A stretch of DNA of 64,000 nucleotides, from assembly GCF_014836905.1 (NCBI RefSeq), contig NZ_JACSPZ010000006.1, positions 62,001-126,000 on the forward strand, written 5' to 3'. The stretch's first letter is position 1. Every line of letters starts with the position of its first letter. The notes below the pieces were generated by a model. It searched no databases, was not told the DNA's origin, and worked only from the letters and a program-made list of their open reading frames with translations. This DNA is from Solibacillus faecavium (GTDB lineage: Bacteria; Bacillota; Bacilli; Bacillales_A; Planococcaceae). Made by a program: the position numbers and the translations under genes. This document shows positions 46,316 through 54,751 of this stretch, in pieces.

Positions 46316-46509
46316 AATTAACTCCTTTATAAAATAATCATTACTCTTTTCTACCCAAAATACTATAAAAATGATTTAAATAACGGAAAAATACTCAAAA
46401 CTAGATGATAAAAGTACTAAGGCAAAGTTTAAGTTCGATGTTGCTTAAAGAGAGGAACTTATCCTATAATAAAAAGGTTATAGAAATATATGCATAGGAG
46501 CTGACTGCT

Positions 46510-46953
46510 GTGGCGAACGAGAATGGGAAAACAGTCAAAATTAAGCTAATTTCCTCCATCATTCCTACCGAGGGCGAGCTTGAAAAATATGAAATGTGGC
46601 TAGAAGGCAACTGTGTAGAAAAAGGCGCAAATCATTATTTACGCTATGAAGAAGTTCAGGAAGAGACACGAATTCAAACGACGATAAAGCTAGATGAAGC
46701 GAAAGCCTTTATAATGCGAAGCGGTGGTGTCAACATGCGTCTTCCTTTAAATCTGGGCTTACGGGAAAATGGACATTATGAAAGTCCATTCGGATCATTG
46801 CCAATCGTTACCGATACGCATCAGTTATCCATTGAAGTAACACAAAGCGAAAAAGTATCAGGGCGTTTTAAAACGCAATATGATCTTATAATAGGCGGCA
46901 ATTCTGTCGGACAATACACATTGGAAATTCAATTTACGGAGGTATATTCATGA
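46510..46953 (+). CDS. ywiB: YwiB family protein (DUF1934)
   Basis: 147 residues forming a small calycin-like beta-barrel family: [15 protein letters not shown] at the start, [11 protein letters not shown] and [10 protein letters not shown] at the end. Start is GTG behind TAGGAG. It overlaps argS by 4 nt, the ywiB-argS pair seen in Bacillus. Function unknown. Confidence 0.85.
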   Translation: MANENGKTVKIKLISSIIPTEGELEKYEMWLEGNCVEKGANHYLRYEEVQEETRIQTTIKLDEAKAFIMRSGGVNMRLPLNLGLRENGHYESPFGSLPIVTDTHQLSIEVTQSEKVSGRFKTQYDLIIGGNSVGQYTLEIQFTEVYS

Positions 46954-48617
46954 ATGCAGTAGAACAATTACAGCAATCGATTAAAGACGCTTTAAAAGCA
47001 GCGATCAATCAGGCAGGCTTAGTCGAAGCTGGCACAGAACTAAATATTCACCTGGAAACACCAAAAGACAAAGCAAACGGTGATTTTGCTACAAACGTAG
47101 CGATGCAATTAACTAAATTGGCGAAAAAGCCACCGCGTGCCATTGCAGAAAGCATTTTAGAGAATGTAAAAACAGAAGGGACAGATATCGAAAAAATCGA
47201 AATCGCAGGTCCTGGCTTCCTAAACATTACAGTTCGTAAAGACTTCTTAGCAGGTGTAGTAAAAGCAGCATTCGAACAAGGTGAAAATTACGGTCGTTCT
47301 ACTGCTGGAGCTGGGGAAAAAGTACAAGTCGAGTTCGTATCAGCGAACCCAACTGGGGACTTACACTTAGGACATGCCCGCGGTGCTTCTGTAGGGGATT
47401 CTTTATGTAACGTTATGGATTTTGCCGGTTTTGATGTATCTCGTGAATACTATATTAACGATGCAGGTAACCAAATCAACAACTTAGCTTACTCATTGGA
47501 AGCACGCTATAAACAAGCTTTAGGTATGGATGCCGAGATGCCGGAAGATGGCTACCACGGACAAGATATTATTGATATTGCAGGGAAGTTAACTGAAGAA
47601 TTCGGTGCTGCAATTTTAGATAAATCAGAAGAAGAACGTTTTAAATTTTTCCGTGAGCACGGTTTGAAGCTAGAGTTGGCAAAATTACAAAACGATCTGA
47701 AAAACTTCCGTGTTGAATTTGACGTTTGGTATTCTGAAACTTCATTATATGAAAACGGCAAAATCGATGTTGCTCTAGAGAAACTAAAGGCAAATGGACA
47801 CGTATTTGATGAAGATGGAGCAACTTGGTTCCGTTCAACTACATTTGGCGATGACAAAGACCGCGTATTAATTAAAAACGACGGTTCATTCACATATTTA
47901 ACACCAGATATTGCTTACCATGAAGATAAATTACGTCGCGGATTTGATAAATTAATCAATATTTGGGGTGCTGATCACCACGGTTATATCCCACGTATGA
48001 AAGCAGCGATTGAAGCACTTGGCTACGAGCGTGAAACATTGGAAGTTGAAGTAATTCAAATGGTTCAGCTTTACAAAAACGGTGAGAAGTTCAAAATGAG
48101 TAAGCGTACAGGTAACGCCGTAACTATGCGTGAATTAGTAGAAGAAGTAGGCTTGGATGCAGTACGTTATTTCTTCGTAAAAACTGCAGGTGATTCACAC
48201 ATGGATTTCGATTTAGACTTAGCAGTATCACAATCTAATGAAAACCCAGTGTATTATGCGCAGTATGCACATGCACGTATCTCATCAATTTTACGTGCAG
48301 CAAGCGAGCAAGGTTTTGAAGCATCATTAGAAAACCTGAACTTACTTGTAGCAGAAAAAGAAGAAGATGTTCTGAAAAAGGTCGGCGCATTCCCACAAAT
48401 CGTGGCAGATGCAGCGAAACACCGTACACCGCACCGTATCGCAAACTATATTCAAGACTTAGCAGCTGCATTCCATAGCTTCTACAATGCTGAAAAAGTA
48501 TTAAACCAAGATAATAAAGAGTTAACTGCAGCACGTTTAGCGTTAATTACAGCAGTAAAAACAACTTTAGCAAATGCGTTGAAATTAATCGGCGTAAGTG
48601 CACCTGAGAAAATGTAA
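46950..48617 (+). CDS. argS: Arginyl-tRNA synthetase
   Basis: A 555-residue class I synthetase. It has an N-terminal Add-1 domain, the HIGH-type motif [14 protein letters not shown] at about 130, [10 protein letters not shown], and a C-terminal anticodon-binding helical domain. It charges tRNA-Arg. Coupled to ywiB by a 4-nt overlap and ended by a terminator. Confidence 0.97.
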   Translation: MNAVEQLQQSIKDALKAAINQAGLVEAGTELNIHLETPKDKANGDFATNVAMQLTKLAKKPPRAIAESILENVKTEGTDIEKIEIAGPGFLNITVRKDFLAGVVKAAFEQGENYGRSTAGAGEKVQVEFVSANPTGDLHLGHARGASVGDSLCNVMDFAGFDVSREYYINDAGNQINNLAYSLEARYKQALGMDAEMPEDGYHGQDIIDIAGKLTEEFGAAILDKSEEERFKFFREHGLKLELAKLQNDLKNFRVEFDVWYSETSLYENGKIDVALEKLKANGHVFDEDGATWFRSTTFGDDKDRVLIKNDGSFTYLTPDIAYHEDKLRRGFDKLINIWGADHHGYIPRMKAAIEALGYERETLEVEVIQMVQLYKNGEKFKMSKRTGNAVTMRELVEEVGLDAVRYFFVKTAGDSHMDFDLDLAVSQSNENPVYYAQYAHARISSILRAASEQGFEASLENLNLLVAEKEEDVLKKVGAFPQIVADAAKHRTPHRIANYIQDLAAAFHSFYNAEKVLNQDNKELTAARLALITAVKTTLANALKLIGVSAPEKM

Positions 48618-48631
48618 TCCAAAATTTCACG

Positions 48632-48671
48632 ACACTCTATTTTCTATTAACGGAAAATAGGGTGTTTTTTC
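48632..48671 (+). terminator. Terminator of argS
   Basis: A 13-bp stem with one G-U (48632-48644 with 48653-48665), an 8-nt loop and a T-run. Confidence 0.92.
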
Positions 48672-48687
48672 ATTCGAATTGCGATGT

Positions 48688-48798
48688 TTCTACTTTTTAA
48701 CTGAGCCTTTCTACCTTTTGTTGTAAAGGTTCTCCTTTTGGGTCGTAACGTTCTACATTAACGTGAATATTTTCTCCTTTCTCCCGCCACCGTTCCAC
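48688..48798 (+). repeat. Intergenic array 4: TTCTAC-type motifs, exact 21-nt period
   Basis: Six hexamers TTCTAC, TTCTAC, TTCTCC, TTCTAC, TTCTCC and TTCCAC start at 48688, 48709, 48730, 48751, 48772 and 48793, every spacing exactly 21 nt. Linkers are unlike one another. The motif differs from arrays 1-3 but the period and the place just after a terminator are the same. Stops interrupt the in-phase frame. Confidence 0.85.
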
Positions 48799-48837
48799 TT
48801 TAAATAGGAAATTACCCCTTATTTATTAAGTGAATAA

Positions 48838-48894
48838 ATCCCTACAAAGAAACTAGGGATATCTATTGACTTGTAAATTTCTGAAACGTACTAT
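48838..48894 (+). promoter_or_regulatory. Promoter and inverted repeat upstream of the YdbM-like gene
   Basis: TTGACT (48866-48871), a 17-nt spacer and TACTAT (48889-48894). Directly upstream, ATCCCTA (48838-48844) and TAGGGAT (48854-48860) form a perfect 7-bp inverted repeat with a 9-nt gap, a possible operator. Confidence 0.6.
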
Positions 48895-48944
48895 TAATTT
48901 GAAGAAATAACTACGTAAGACAACAGACGAGGGTGGTGCTTTTC

Positions 48945-50114
48945 ATGAGCAAGGAATTATTTATTGAAACGGACGAGCAGCGACAATGGTTGGAAAAGCT
49001 CGAAACAATTTCAGAGAGTATAAAACAATTGGCTCAACAAACAGATGAGCAAGCGACATTTCCATTTGAAAATTTCCAAAAGCTACGCGAAATTGGCTAT
49101 ACAAAAATAACGTTGCCAAAGGAATACGGAGGAGATGGCTTCACCGTATATGATGCGCTTTTACTACATGAAACATTGGCAAGCTATTGCGGAAGTACGG
49201 GGTTGGCAGTTTCGTGGACAATTCAAAATGTAGGCGAGATTTTTGAAAACCGTTACTGGAATCCTCAAAAGCTTGATTGGTTTGGTGGAGAAATTGCAAA
49301 TGGTGCCACAGTAAATCGTGCAGTAAGTGAGTTTGCGATGGGAAGTCCAGTGCGTGGTGGGCGTCCGGCGACTTCCGCAAAACGTGGTGGCGAACATTAT
49401 ATAATTAACGGGCGTAAAAACTATACGAGCGGTGCACCGGATCTCGATTATTTTTTAGTATCTGCATGGATTGAAGATGAGGATCAGCTAGGGTTTTTCC
49501 TTGTTCCGAAAACGGCTGAAGGAGTATCGGTCGAAAACACTTGGGATGTGGCATCAATGCGCGGGACGGGAAGCGATGATTTAGTGCTCGACAATGTACG
49601 CATTGATCAGACGAACTTAGTGGAAATTCCAAACTATACAACAGGCTTTAAACTGAACGGCTGGTTGCTGCTTATCCCGGCGACTTATTTAGGAATTGCG
49701 CAGGCAGCACGGGATTATGCGGTTGATTTTGCGAATAGCCATTCACCAAATAGTATTCAAGGGACAATTGCACAATTGCCGAATGTTCAAACGCTCATCG
49801 GAGAAATGGATTTAGCATTAACAAAAGCTCGTTTTACTATTTATGGGGTAGCAAGACTGTATGATGACCCGACGAAGAAGGCGACCTTAGTTAACGAAAT
49901 CAATATTGCTAAACATGTTGTGACAAATACAGCGATTGAAGTCGTTGATAAGGCGATGCGTTTAGTTGGCGCAAAGAGTCTTCAACGGTCCAACCCACTT
50001 CAACGCTATTACCGTGATGTACGTGCAGGCTTACACAATCCACCAATGGATGACATTACAATTAAGCGTTTAGCAGAGACAGCAATTGAAAACAATTTAA
50101 AAACAAAAGAATGA
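48945..50114 (+). CDS. Acyl-CoA dehydrogenase-like flavoprotein, YdbM type
   Basis: A 389-residue acyl-CoA dehydrogenase fold protein. N-terminal helices include LPKEYGGDGFTVYDALLLHETLA; the C-terminus ends LHNPPMDDITIKRLAE and lacks the IYEGT.EIQR signature found in the two true dehydrogenases at 59441 and 60709. This resembles YdbM and sulfur-metabolism monooxygenase-like members rather than beta-oxidation enzymes. ATG 48945 follows GAGGGTGG. Reaction unknown. Confidence 0.75.
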   Translation: MSKELFIETDEQRQWLEKLETISESIKQLAQQTDEQATFPFENFQKLREIGYTKITLPKEYGGDGFTVYDALLLHETLASYCGSTGLAVSWTIQNVGEIFENRYWNPQKLDWFGGEIANGATVNRAVSEFAMGSPVRGGRPATSAKRGGEHYIINGRKNYTSGAPDLDYFLVSAWIEDEDQLGFFLVPKTAEGVSVENTWDVASMRGTGSDDLVLDNVRIDQTNLVEIPNYTTGFKLNGWLLLIPATYLGIAQAARDYAVDFANSHSPNSIQGTIAQLPNVQTLIGEMDLALTKARFTIYGVARLYDDPTKKATLVNEINIAKHVVTNTAIEVVDKAMRLVGAKSLQRSNPLQRYYRDVRAGLHNPPMDDITIKRLAETAIENNLKTKE

Positions 50115-50230
50115 TCTGTGTTATTTACTACGCAGAAACTGAATTATAAACAAATTATCTGAAACTTTGGTAATTTTGCATACATTAAGTGAAATATCCG
50201 CTATAATAAAAATATTAATTAAATATGTAC

Positions 50231-50399
50231 TATAAAGGTTCTTACTATATCTAATTAAAGTAAGAAGTAAAAGGGAAATCGGTTCAAATCCGATGCGGTC
50301 CCGCCACTGTAATTGCTAGTTTGGAGCTATATGCCACTGAAATTTTCGGGAAGGCAGCTCATAAACGTTAATGCATAAGCCAGGAGACCTGCCTTTATA
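50231..50399 (+). promoter_or_regulatory. Adenosylcobalamin riboswitch
   Basis: P1 pairs TATAAAGG (50231) with CCTTTATA (50392). Core motifs are AAGGGAA, GGTTCAAATCCGATGCGGTC, CCGCCACTGTAA, and the B12-box-like region AAGCCAGGAGACCTGCC. A TATAAT lies upstream at 50202-50207. It controls the btu operon. Confidence 0.96.
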
Positions 50400-50470
50400 A
50401 TGCCCGATTAATGCCTACGCGGATAGGATGTGGTGAATGAATTTTTTATTTGAATTTATTTGCTTTCATA

Positions 50471-50505
50471 AAGCTTCCTAGTATGTAGGAGGCTTTTTAT
50501 TTTTG
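50471..50505 (+). terminator. Riboswitch expression-platform terminator
   Basis: AAGCTTCCTA (50471-50480) pairs with TAGGAGGCTT (50486-50495), followed by a T-rich run, between the riboswitch and btuF. Confidence 0.88.
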
Positions 50506-50550
50506 TGTAAAATTACAAGTTAGAACAATTTTAGGAGGAATTAATTACAT

Positions 50551-51507
50551 ATGAAAACTTGGCAACGACTTTCTTCAACGGGAATTATTTCAATTATGCT
50601 TCTTGCAGGCTGTGGGGTTGAAGAAACAGCAGTAGAAAAAGATTCAGCTCAACAATCGAAGGACGCGGTTGAGGAACAAGCACAGTTCCCTATAACGGTA
50701 ACGGATGCTTTAAACAAAGAAGTGACAGTGGAAAAAGCTCCTGAACGCATTATTTCCCTTATTCCATCGAATACAGAAATATTATTTGGCTTAGGCTTAA
50801 ATGAGCAAATTATTGGAGTATCCGATAATGATAATTACCCGGAAGAAGCTCAGACAAAAGAAAAAGTCGGTGGAATGGAATTTAACTTGGAACAATTGAT
50901 TGCATTGCAGCCAGATCTAGTAGTAGCTCATGAATCAGGTCTTTATAGCTTTAATGAAGAAGGGATTGCGCAGCTTGAATCAGTGGGCATTCCTGTATAT
51001 GTAGTGAAAAATACTACAACATTTGAAGAAACATATACGACTATTGAACAAATTGGGCAATTAACAGGGAAAACAGCTGAGGCAACAGAGATGATTGCAT
51101 CCATTCAAAAAGGAATTCAAGACATTGAAGTTAAAGTTGCTGATTTAGAAGAAAAATCTGTGTTTATCGTAGTGGGCACAGAGCCGGACTTATATGCAGC
51201 GGGACAAGAAACATTTATCAATGAAATGCTAGAAGTGTTAAATGTAGAAAATGCAGTACAAGAGCTTGGATGGCCAATGTATAGCTCTGAGCAATTTGTT
51301 GACAGTAATCCGGACGAAGTGATTGTAACATATGAAAACGACTATGAAAGCATCGTAAATAACTCTGCCTATAACGAAATGGATGCAATTAAAAATGGCA
51401 ATGTTCATGTCGTAGATGGGGATACGACGAGTCGCCAAGGTCCACGTATTGTAGAAGGTATTGAATCACTAGGTGAGGCAATTTATCCAGATGTATTTAA
51501 AGAATAG
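50551..51507 (+). CDS. btuF: Cobalamin-binding lipoprotein (BtuF-like)
   Basis: A 318-residue substrate-binding protein with lipobox LLAGC (Cys21), an acidic linker and a PBP fold: APERIISLIPSNTEILFGLGL and LIALQPDLVVAHE. It delivers corrinoids to the BtuC permease. Identity rests on the cobalamin riboswitch and the CbiZ-fused ATPase downstream, matching yvrC of B. subtilis. AGGAGG precedes the ATG. Confidence 0.92.
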   Translation: MKTWQRLSSTGIISIMLLAGCGVEETAVEKDSAQQSKDAVEEQAQFPITVTDALNKEVTVEKAPERIISLIPSNTEILFGLGLNEQIIGVSDNDNYPEEAQTKEKVGGMEFNLEQLIALQPDLVVAHESGLYSFNEEGIAQLESVGIPVYVVKNTTTFEETYTTIEQIGQLTGKTAEATEMIASIQKGIQDIEVKVADLEEKSVFIVVGTEPDLYAAGQETFINEMLEVLNVENAVQELGWPMYSSEQFVDSNPDEVIVTYENDYESIVNNSAYNEMDAIKNGNVHVVDGDTTSRQGPRIVEGIESLGEAIYPDVFKE

Positions 51508-52498
51508 AAAATATATATATGCTTATGTTACTTCCATTGCATTGCTTCTTTGCAGCTTGTGGATCGGAGTATCATTTGGAACGGTTAATATCCCCCTTTC
51601 GACATTATGGGATAAAACGACAGATCCGATAGCTTACAGTATACTGTGGAAAATTCGAATGCCACGGGTAATTTTAGCCGCAATCGTTGGTGCATCACTG
51701 GCGATTGCAGGGGCGGCTTTCCAGGGGCTATTAAAAAATCCATTGGCCGATCCTTATACGCTAGGGATTTCATCAGGTGCATCAGTCGGAGCTGTTATGA
51801 CGATTTTTTTAGGTATATCGATTCCGTTTCTTGGTGCATTTACATTACCAGTATTCAGCATGGCAGGTGCCGCATGTACAATGGTCATAGTATTATCATT
51901 TGCCCGACTTGTGGATCGTTCTATGAAAATGGAAACGTTAATCTTAACAGGAATTATATTTAGTTCGTTTTTAGGTTCATGTATCTCATTAATGGTTGCT
52001 TTAACGGGGGAAGAACTTAGAGCGATTATTGGTTGGCTGCTTGGGAGTGTATCGATGCGCGGCTGGTCATATGTAAATATGATTTTACCATTCATGATTA
52101 TCGGTACGAGTATTATATGGTTCAATCGCCGTGAGCTGAATGCAATGATATACGGAGAGGAACGTGCTCAATACTTAGGGGTAAATGTGAAGCGCAGTAA
52201 ATATATGATTTTAGCAGGTGGCTCAATCTTAACAGGGTCGGCTGTAGCTGCATCCGGTACGATTGGTTTTGTCGGATTAGTTGTCCCGCACATGATTCGT
52301 CTATTAGTTGGAGCCGATCATCGACATTTACTGACATTATCCTTTATGAACGGTGCGAGTCTACTTGTCATTTGCGACTTAGTATCACGGACCATCATCT
52401 CACCTGTAGAACTCCCAATTGGCGTAATTACTTCTTTTATTGGTGCACCGGTATTTGCCTATATTTTCTTTAAGCAACGTAGAAAGGTTGTTGCATAG
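51491..52498 (+). CDS. btuC: Cobalamin ABC transporter permease (BtuC-like)
   Basis: A 335-residue FecCD-type permease with about ten spans. Family segments are IRMPRVILAAIVGASLAIAG, NPLADPYTLGISSGAS and GFVGLVVPHMIRLLVG. ATG 51491 overlaps the btuF end by 17 nt; an in-frame GTG at 51473 is an alternative. Its stop overlaps the start of the ATPase gene by one base. Confidence 0.92.
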   Translation: MYLKNRKYIYAYVTSIALLLCSLWIGVSFGTVNIPLSTLWDKTTDPIAYSILWKIRMPRVILAAIVGASLAIAGAAFQGLLKNPLADPYTLGISSGASVGAVMTIFLGISIPFLGAFTLPVFSMAGAACTMVIVLSFARLVDRSMKMETLILTGIIFSSFLGSCISLMVALTGEELRAIIGWLLGSVSMRGWSYVNMILPFMIIGTSIIWFNRRELNAMIYGEERAQYLGVNVKRSKYMILAGGSILTGSAVAASGTIGFVGLVVPHMIRLLVGADHRHLLTLSFMNGASLLVICDLVSRTIISPVELPIGVITSFIGAPVFAYIFFKQRRKVVA

Positions 52499-53964
52499 TG
52501 TTAAAAGTGAACGAATTGTCAGGTGGTTATGACGGGAAACAGATTGTGAAAAATATGACGTTTCACGTGGAAAAAGGTAAAATCCTCGGGATTCTTGGTC
52601 CGAACGGTAGTGGGAAATCGACATTATTAAAAATGATCAGTGGCGTTTTAAAACCTACACGGGGGGAAATCATGATTGAAGATCACCCGATTAATAGCTA
52701 CGATATTAAACAGTTGGCAAAAAAGATGGCCGTTCTTCCTCAACTAAACGCCAGTGTATTTACGAACAGTGTATATGACGCTGTTTCACTAGGCAGATAT
52801 CCACACCAAAGCGGCTTTTTTTCCACATGGTCAAAGGAAGATGAAAACCTTGTAAATCGTGCAATGGAAAGCACCGGGGTTTCGCATTACAGAAATCGAC
52901 ATCTGGAGTTTCTTTCAGGTGGTGAGCAACAACGTGTATTTATTGCACAGGCACTAGCTCAGGATTCGGAGCTGCTTCTTTTGGATGAGCCGACAAATCA
53001 TTTGGACATTGCTCACCAGAAGCAAATTTTGGACATGATTCGAATGCAAGTAGAACTTAATGGATTAACGGTTGTATCAATTTTTCATGACATTAATTTG
53101 GCGTCGCTATATTGTGATGAACTGCTTTTAATTGAAAATGGGGAAATACGAGCTTTTGGGGAGCCACATGAAGTCATTATGCAAGATCAAATTGCCGATG
53201 TCTACCAGGCGCGTGTGGTGACTTATCCACATCCTGAACTGCCAAAGCCACAAATAACAATGATGCCAACAAATGAATTAGAACAAAAACAATCGACTAT
53301 AAATAAAAATAATTTCAAAATAACAGATGAATATGTTAAGTACATTTCTCCATCCCCATTAAAAGTTATTTCTTCGGCAGTACATAATGCGGGAATAGGC
53401 TGGTATGATACATTTTTAAACCGTGCGATTGCTCCGGAATATGATATATACAATGTAAAAGAAGAAACAGAGCAATTTTTACAACACAATCACTTTTCAC
53501 CAACAAATACGGTCGTTATGTTAACAGCTGTGAAAACGAAATGTGCAGCCATTCAGCATTTTTCGAAAGATAATGTTGAAATTAGTGTTATGGTAACAGC
53601 AGGGGTAGGAAATGGTGTTGATGTCACAAAAGCTTATTTACGCGAAGATGAGCCGCATATCGGGACTATTAATACATGGGTTTTTATTAATGGTAAACTA
53701 ACGGATGAAGCATTTATCCAAGCTATGATTACGGCAACAGAAGCGAAAACAAAAGCAATGGCAGACCAACAAATTAAAGACCCTTTAACAAATACAACGG
53801 CAACTAGTACCGCAACGGACAGCTTATTAATCGCCGCGACCCAGCAAGGTGAAGAAATGCCGTATGCAGGACCAATTACTGAAGTCGGAAAATTAATCGG
53901 TAGAGCCGTTTTTGAAGTTACTGTGTCCGCAATAAAAAAGTATAAAGATCATACAATTCTTTAA
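52498..53964 (+). CDS. btuD: Cobalamin transporter ATPase fused to adenosylcobinamide amidohydrolase (BtuD-CbiZ)
   Basis: 488 residues in two parts. Residues 1-255 are an ABC ATPase: Walker A GPNGSGKST (34-42), LSGGEQQRVFIAQALAQ, LLLLDEPTNHLD. After a linker, 285-488 is a CbiZ domain (VVMLTAVKTKCAAIQHF, MVTAGVGNGVDVTKAYL). CbiZ removes the amide-linked tail so that imported adenosylcobamides or cobinamide can be remodelled. The same fusion occurs in YvrA of B. subtilis. Start is GTG. Confidence 0.93.
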   Translation: MLKVNELSGGYDGKQIVKNMTFHVEKGKILGILGPNGSGKSTLLKMISGVLKPTRGEIMIEDHPINSYDIKQLAKKMAVLPQLNASVFTNSVYDAVSLGRYPHQSGFFSTWSKEDENLVNRAMESTGVSHYRNRHLEFLSGGEQQRVFIAQALAQDSELLLLDEPTNHLDIAHQKQILDMIRMQVELNGLTVVSIFHDINLASLYCDELLLIENGEIRAFGEPHEVIMQDQIADVYQARVVTYPHPELPKPQITMMPTNELEQKQSTINKNNFKITDEYVKYISPSPLKVISSAVHNAGIGWYDTFLNRAIAPEYDIYNVKEETEQFLQHNHFSPTNTVVMLTAVKTKCAAIQHFSKDNVEISVMVTAGVGNGVDVTKAYLREDEPHIGTINTWVFINGKLTDEAFIQAMITATEAKTKAMADQQIKDPLTNTTATSTATDSLLIAATQQGEEMPYAGPITEVGKLIGRAVFEVTVSAIKKYKDHTIL

Positions 53965-53994
53965 TGCAACGCTAAATCGAAAGGGTGAAATTTG

Positions 53995-54555
53995 ATGAAA
54001 TTATACACAAAGACAGGCGATAAAGGGAAGACCAGCATTATTGGAGGGCGTGTTGATAAAGATCATCTACGTGTAGAGGCATACGGAACAATTGATGAAT
54101 TAAATTCATTTATCGGTAAAGCAGTTTCGGAACTCGATTCAAGTAAATTTCAGGATATTATTGAAGATTTAACAGCTATCCAGCATGAATTGTTCGATGG
54201 CGGCGGCGATTTGGCCAATGTAATGAAGGAACGTCACTATAAATTAGCAGAGGAACCTATTGCAGTTCTAGAGAATCGGATTGACCTATTATCTGAAGAA
54301 GCACCTCCATTAAAACGTTTCATATTACCAGGAGGCGCGCCTGCTGCTGCCACATTGCATATTGCTCGCACGATAGCCCGTCGCGCAGAACGACAAACTG
54401 TATCGTTAATGAAAGAAATTGAAGATGTTTCACCTGTGGTACAAAAATATTTAAATCGTTTATCGGATTATCTATTTGCTGCAGCACGGGTAGTGAATTA
54501 TCGCTTATCCATCCCGGATGTTGAATATATTCGCAGTGGTGACGTCTTTAAATAA
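53995..54555 (+). CDS. pduO: ATP:cob(I)alamin adenosyltransferase, PduO type
   Basis: 186 residues with the family start KLYTKTGDKGKTSIIGGRV, the AYGTIDELNSFIG motif and IARTIARRAERQTVSL, which carries substrate-binding Arg residues. It forms adenosylcobalamin from cob(I)alamin and ATP. ATG 53995 follows AAAGGGTG. It is the last gene of the riboswitch operon (yvqK in B. subtilis). Confidence 0.95.
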   Translation: MKLYTKTGDKGKTSIIGGRVDKDHLRVEAYGTIDELNSFIGKAVSELDSSKFQDIIEDLTAIQHELFDGGGDLANVMKERHYKLAEEPIAVLENRIDLLSEEAPPLKRFILPGGAPAAATLHIARTIARRAERQTVSLMKEIEDVSPVVQKYLNRLSDYLFAAARVVNYRLSIPDVEYIRSGDVFK

Positions 54556-54561
54556 AGCAGG

Positions 54562-54606
54562 AAAATGCTAGCTTAGACAAATAAATTGTCAAGCTAGCAT
54601 TTTTTA
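54562..54606 (+). terminator. Terminator of the cobalamin operon
   Basis: AAAATGCTAGCTT pairs with AAGCTAGCATTTT and, inside a one-base bulge, GACAA with TTGTC; a T-run follows. Confidence 0.93.
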
Positions 54607-54644
54607 TATTTTGATTTAATTTTCAGAATTAATGATGAAATCTG

Positions 54645-54673
54645 TTGACTGAATGCTCATTCATAACTACAAT
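54645..54673 (+). promoter_or_regulatory. fadF promoter with FadR-type operator in the spacer
   Basis: TTGACT (54645-54650), a 17-nt spacer and TACAAT (54668-54673). The perfect palindrome TGAATG-CT-CATTCA (54650-54663) fills the spacer and closely resembles the Bacillus FadR box TGAATGANNNNTCATTCA. Acyl-CoA should relieve repression. Confidence 0.85.
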
Positions 54674-54751
54674 GAGGTTATAGATTAATAGGGTAATATA
54701 GTTTATAGGAACAAAGGGGTTCGGAAACTTAGTATTCCAGGGGGGAAAAGT

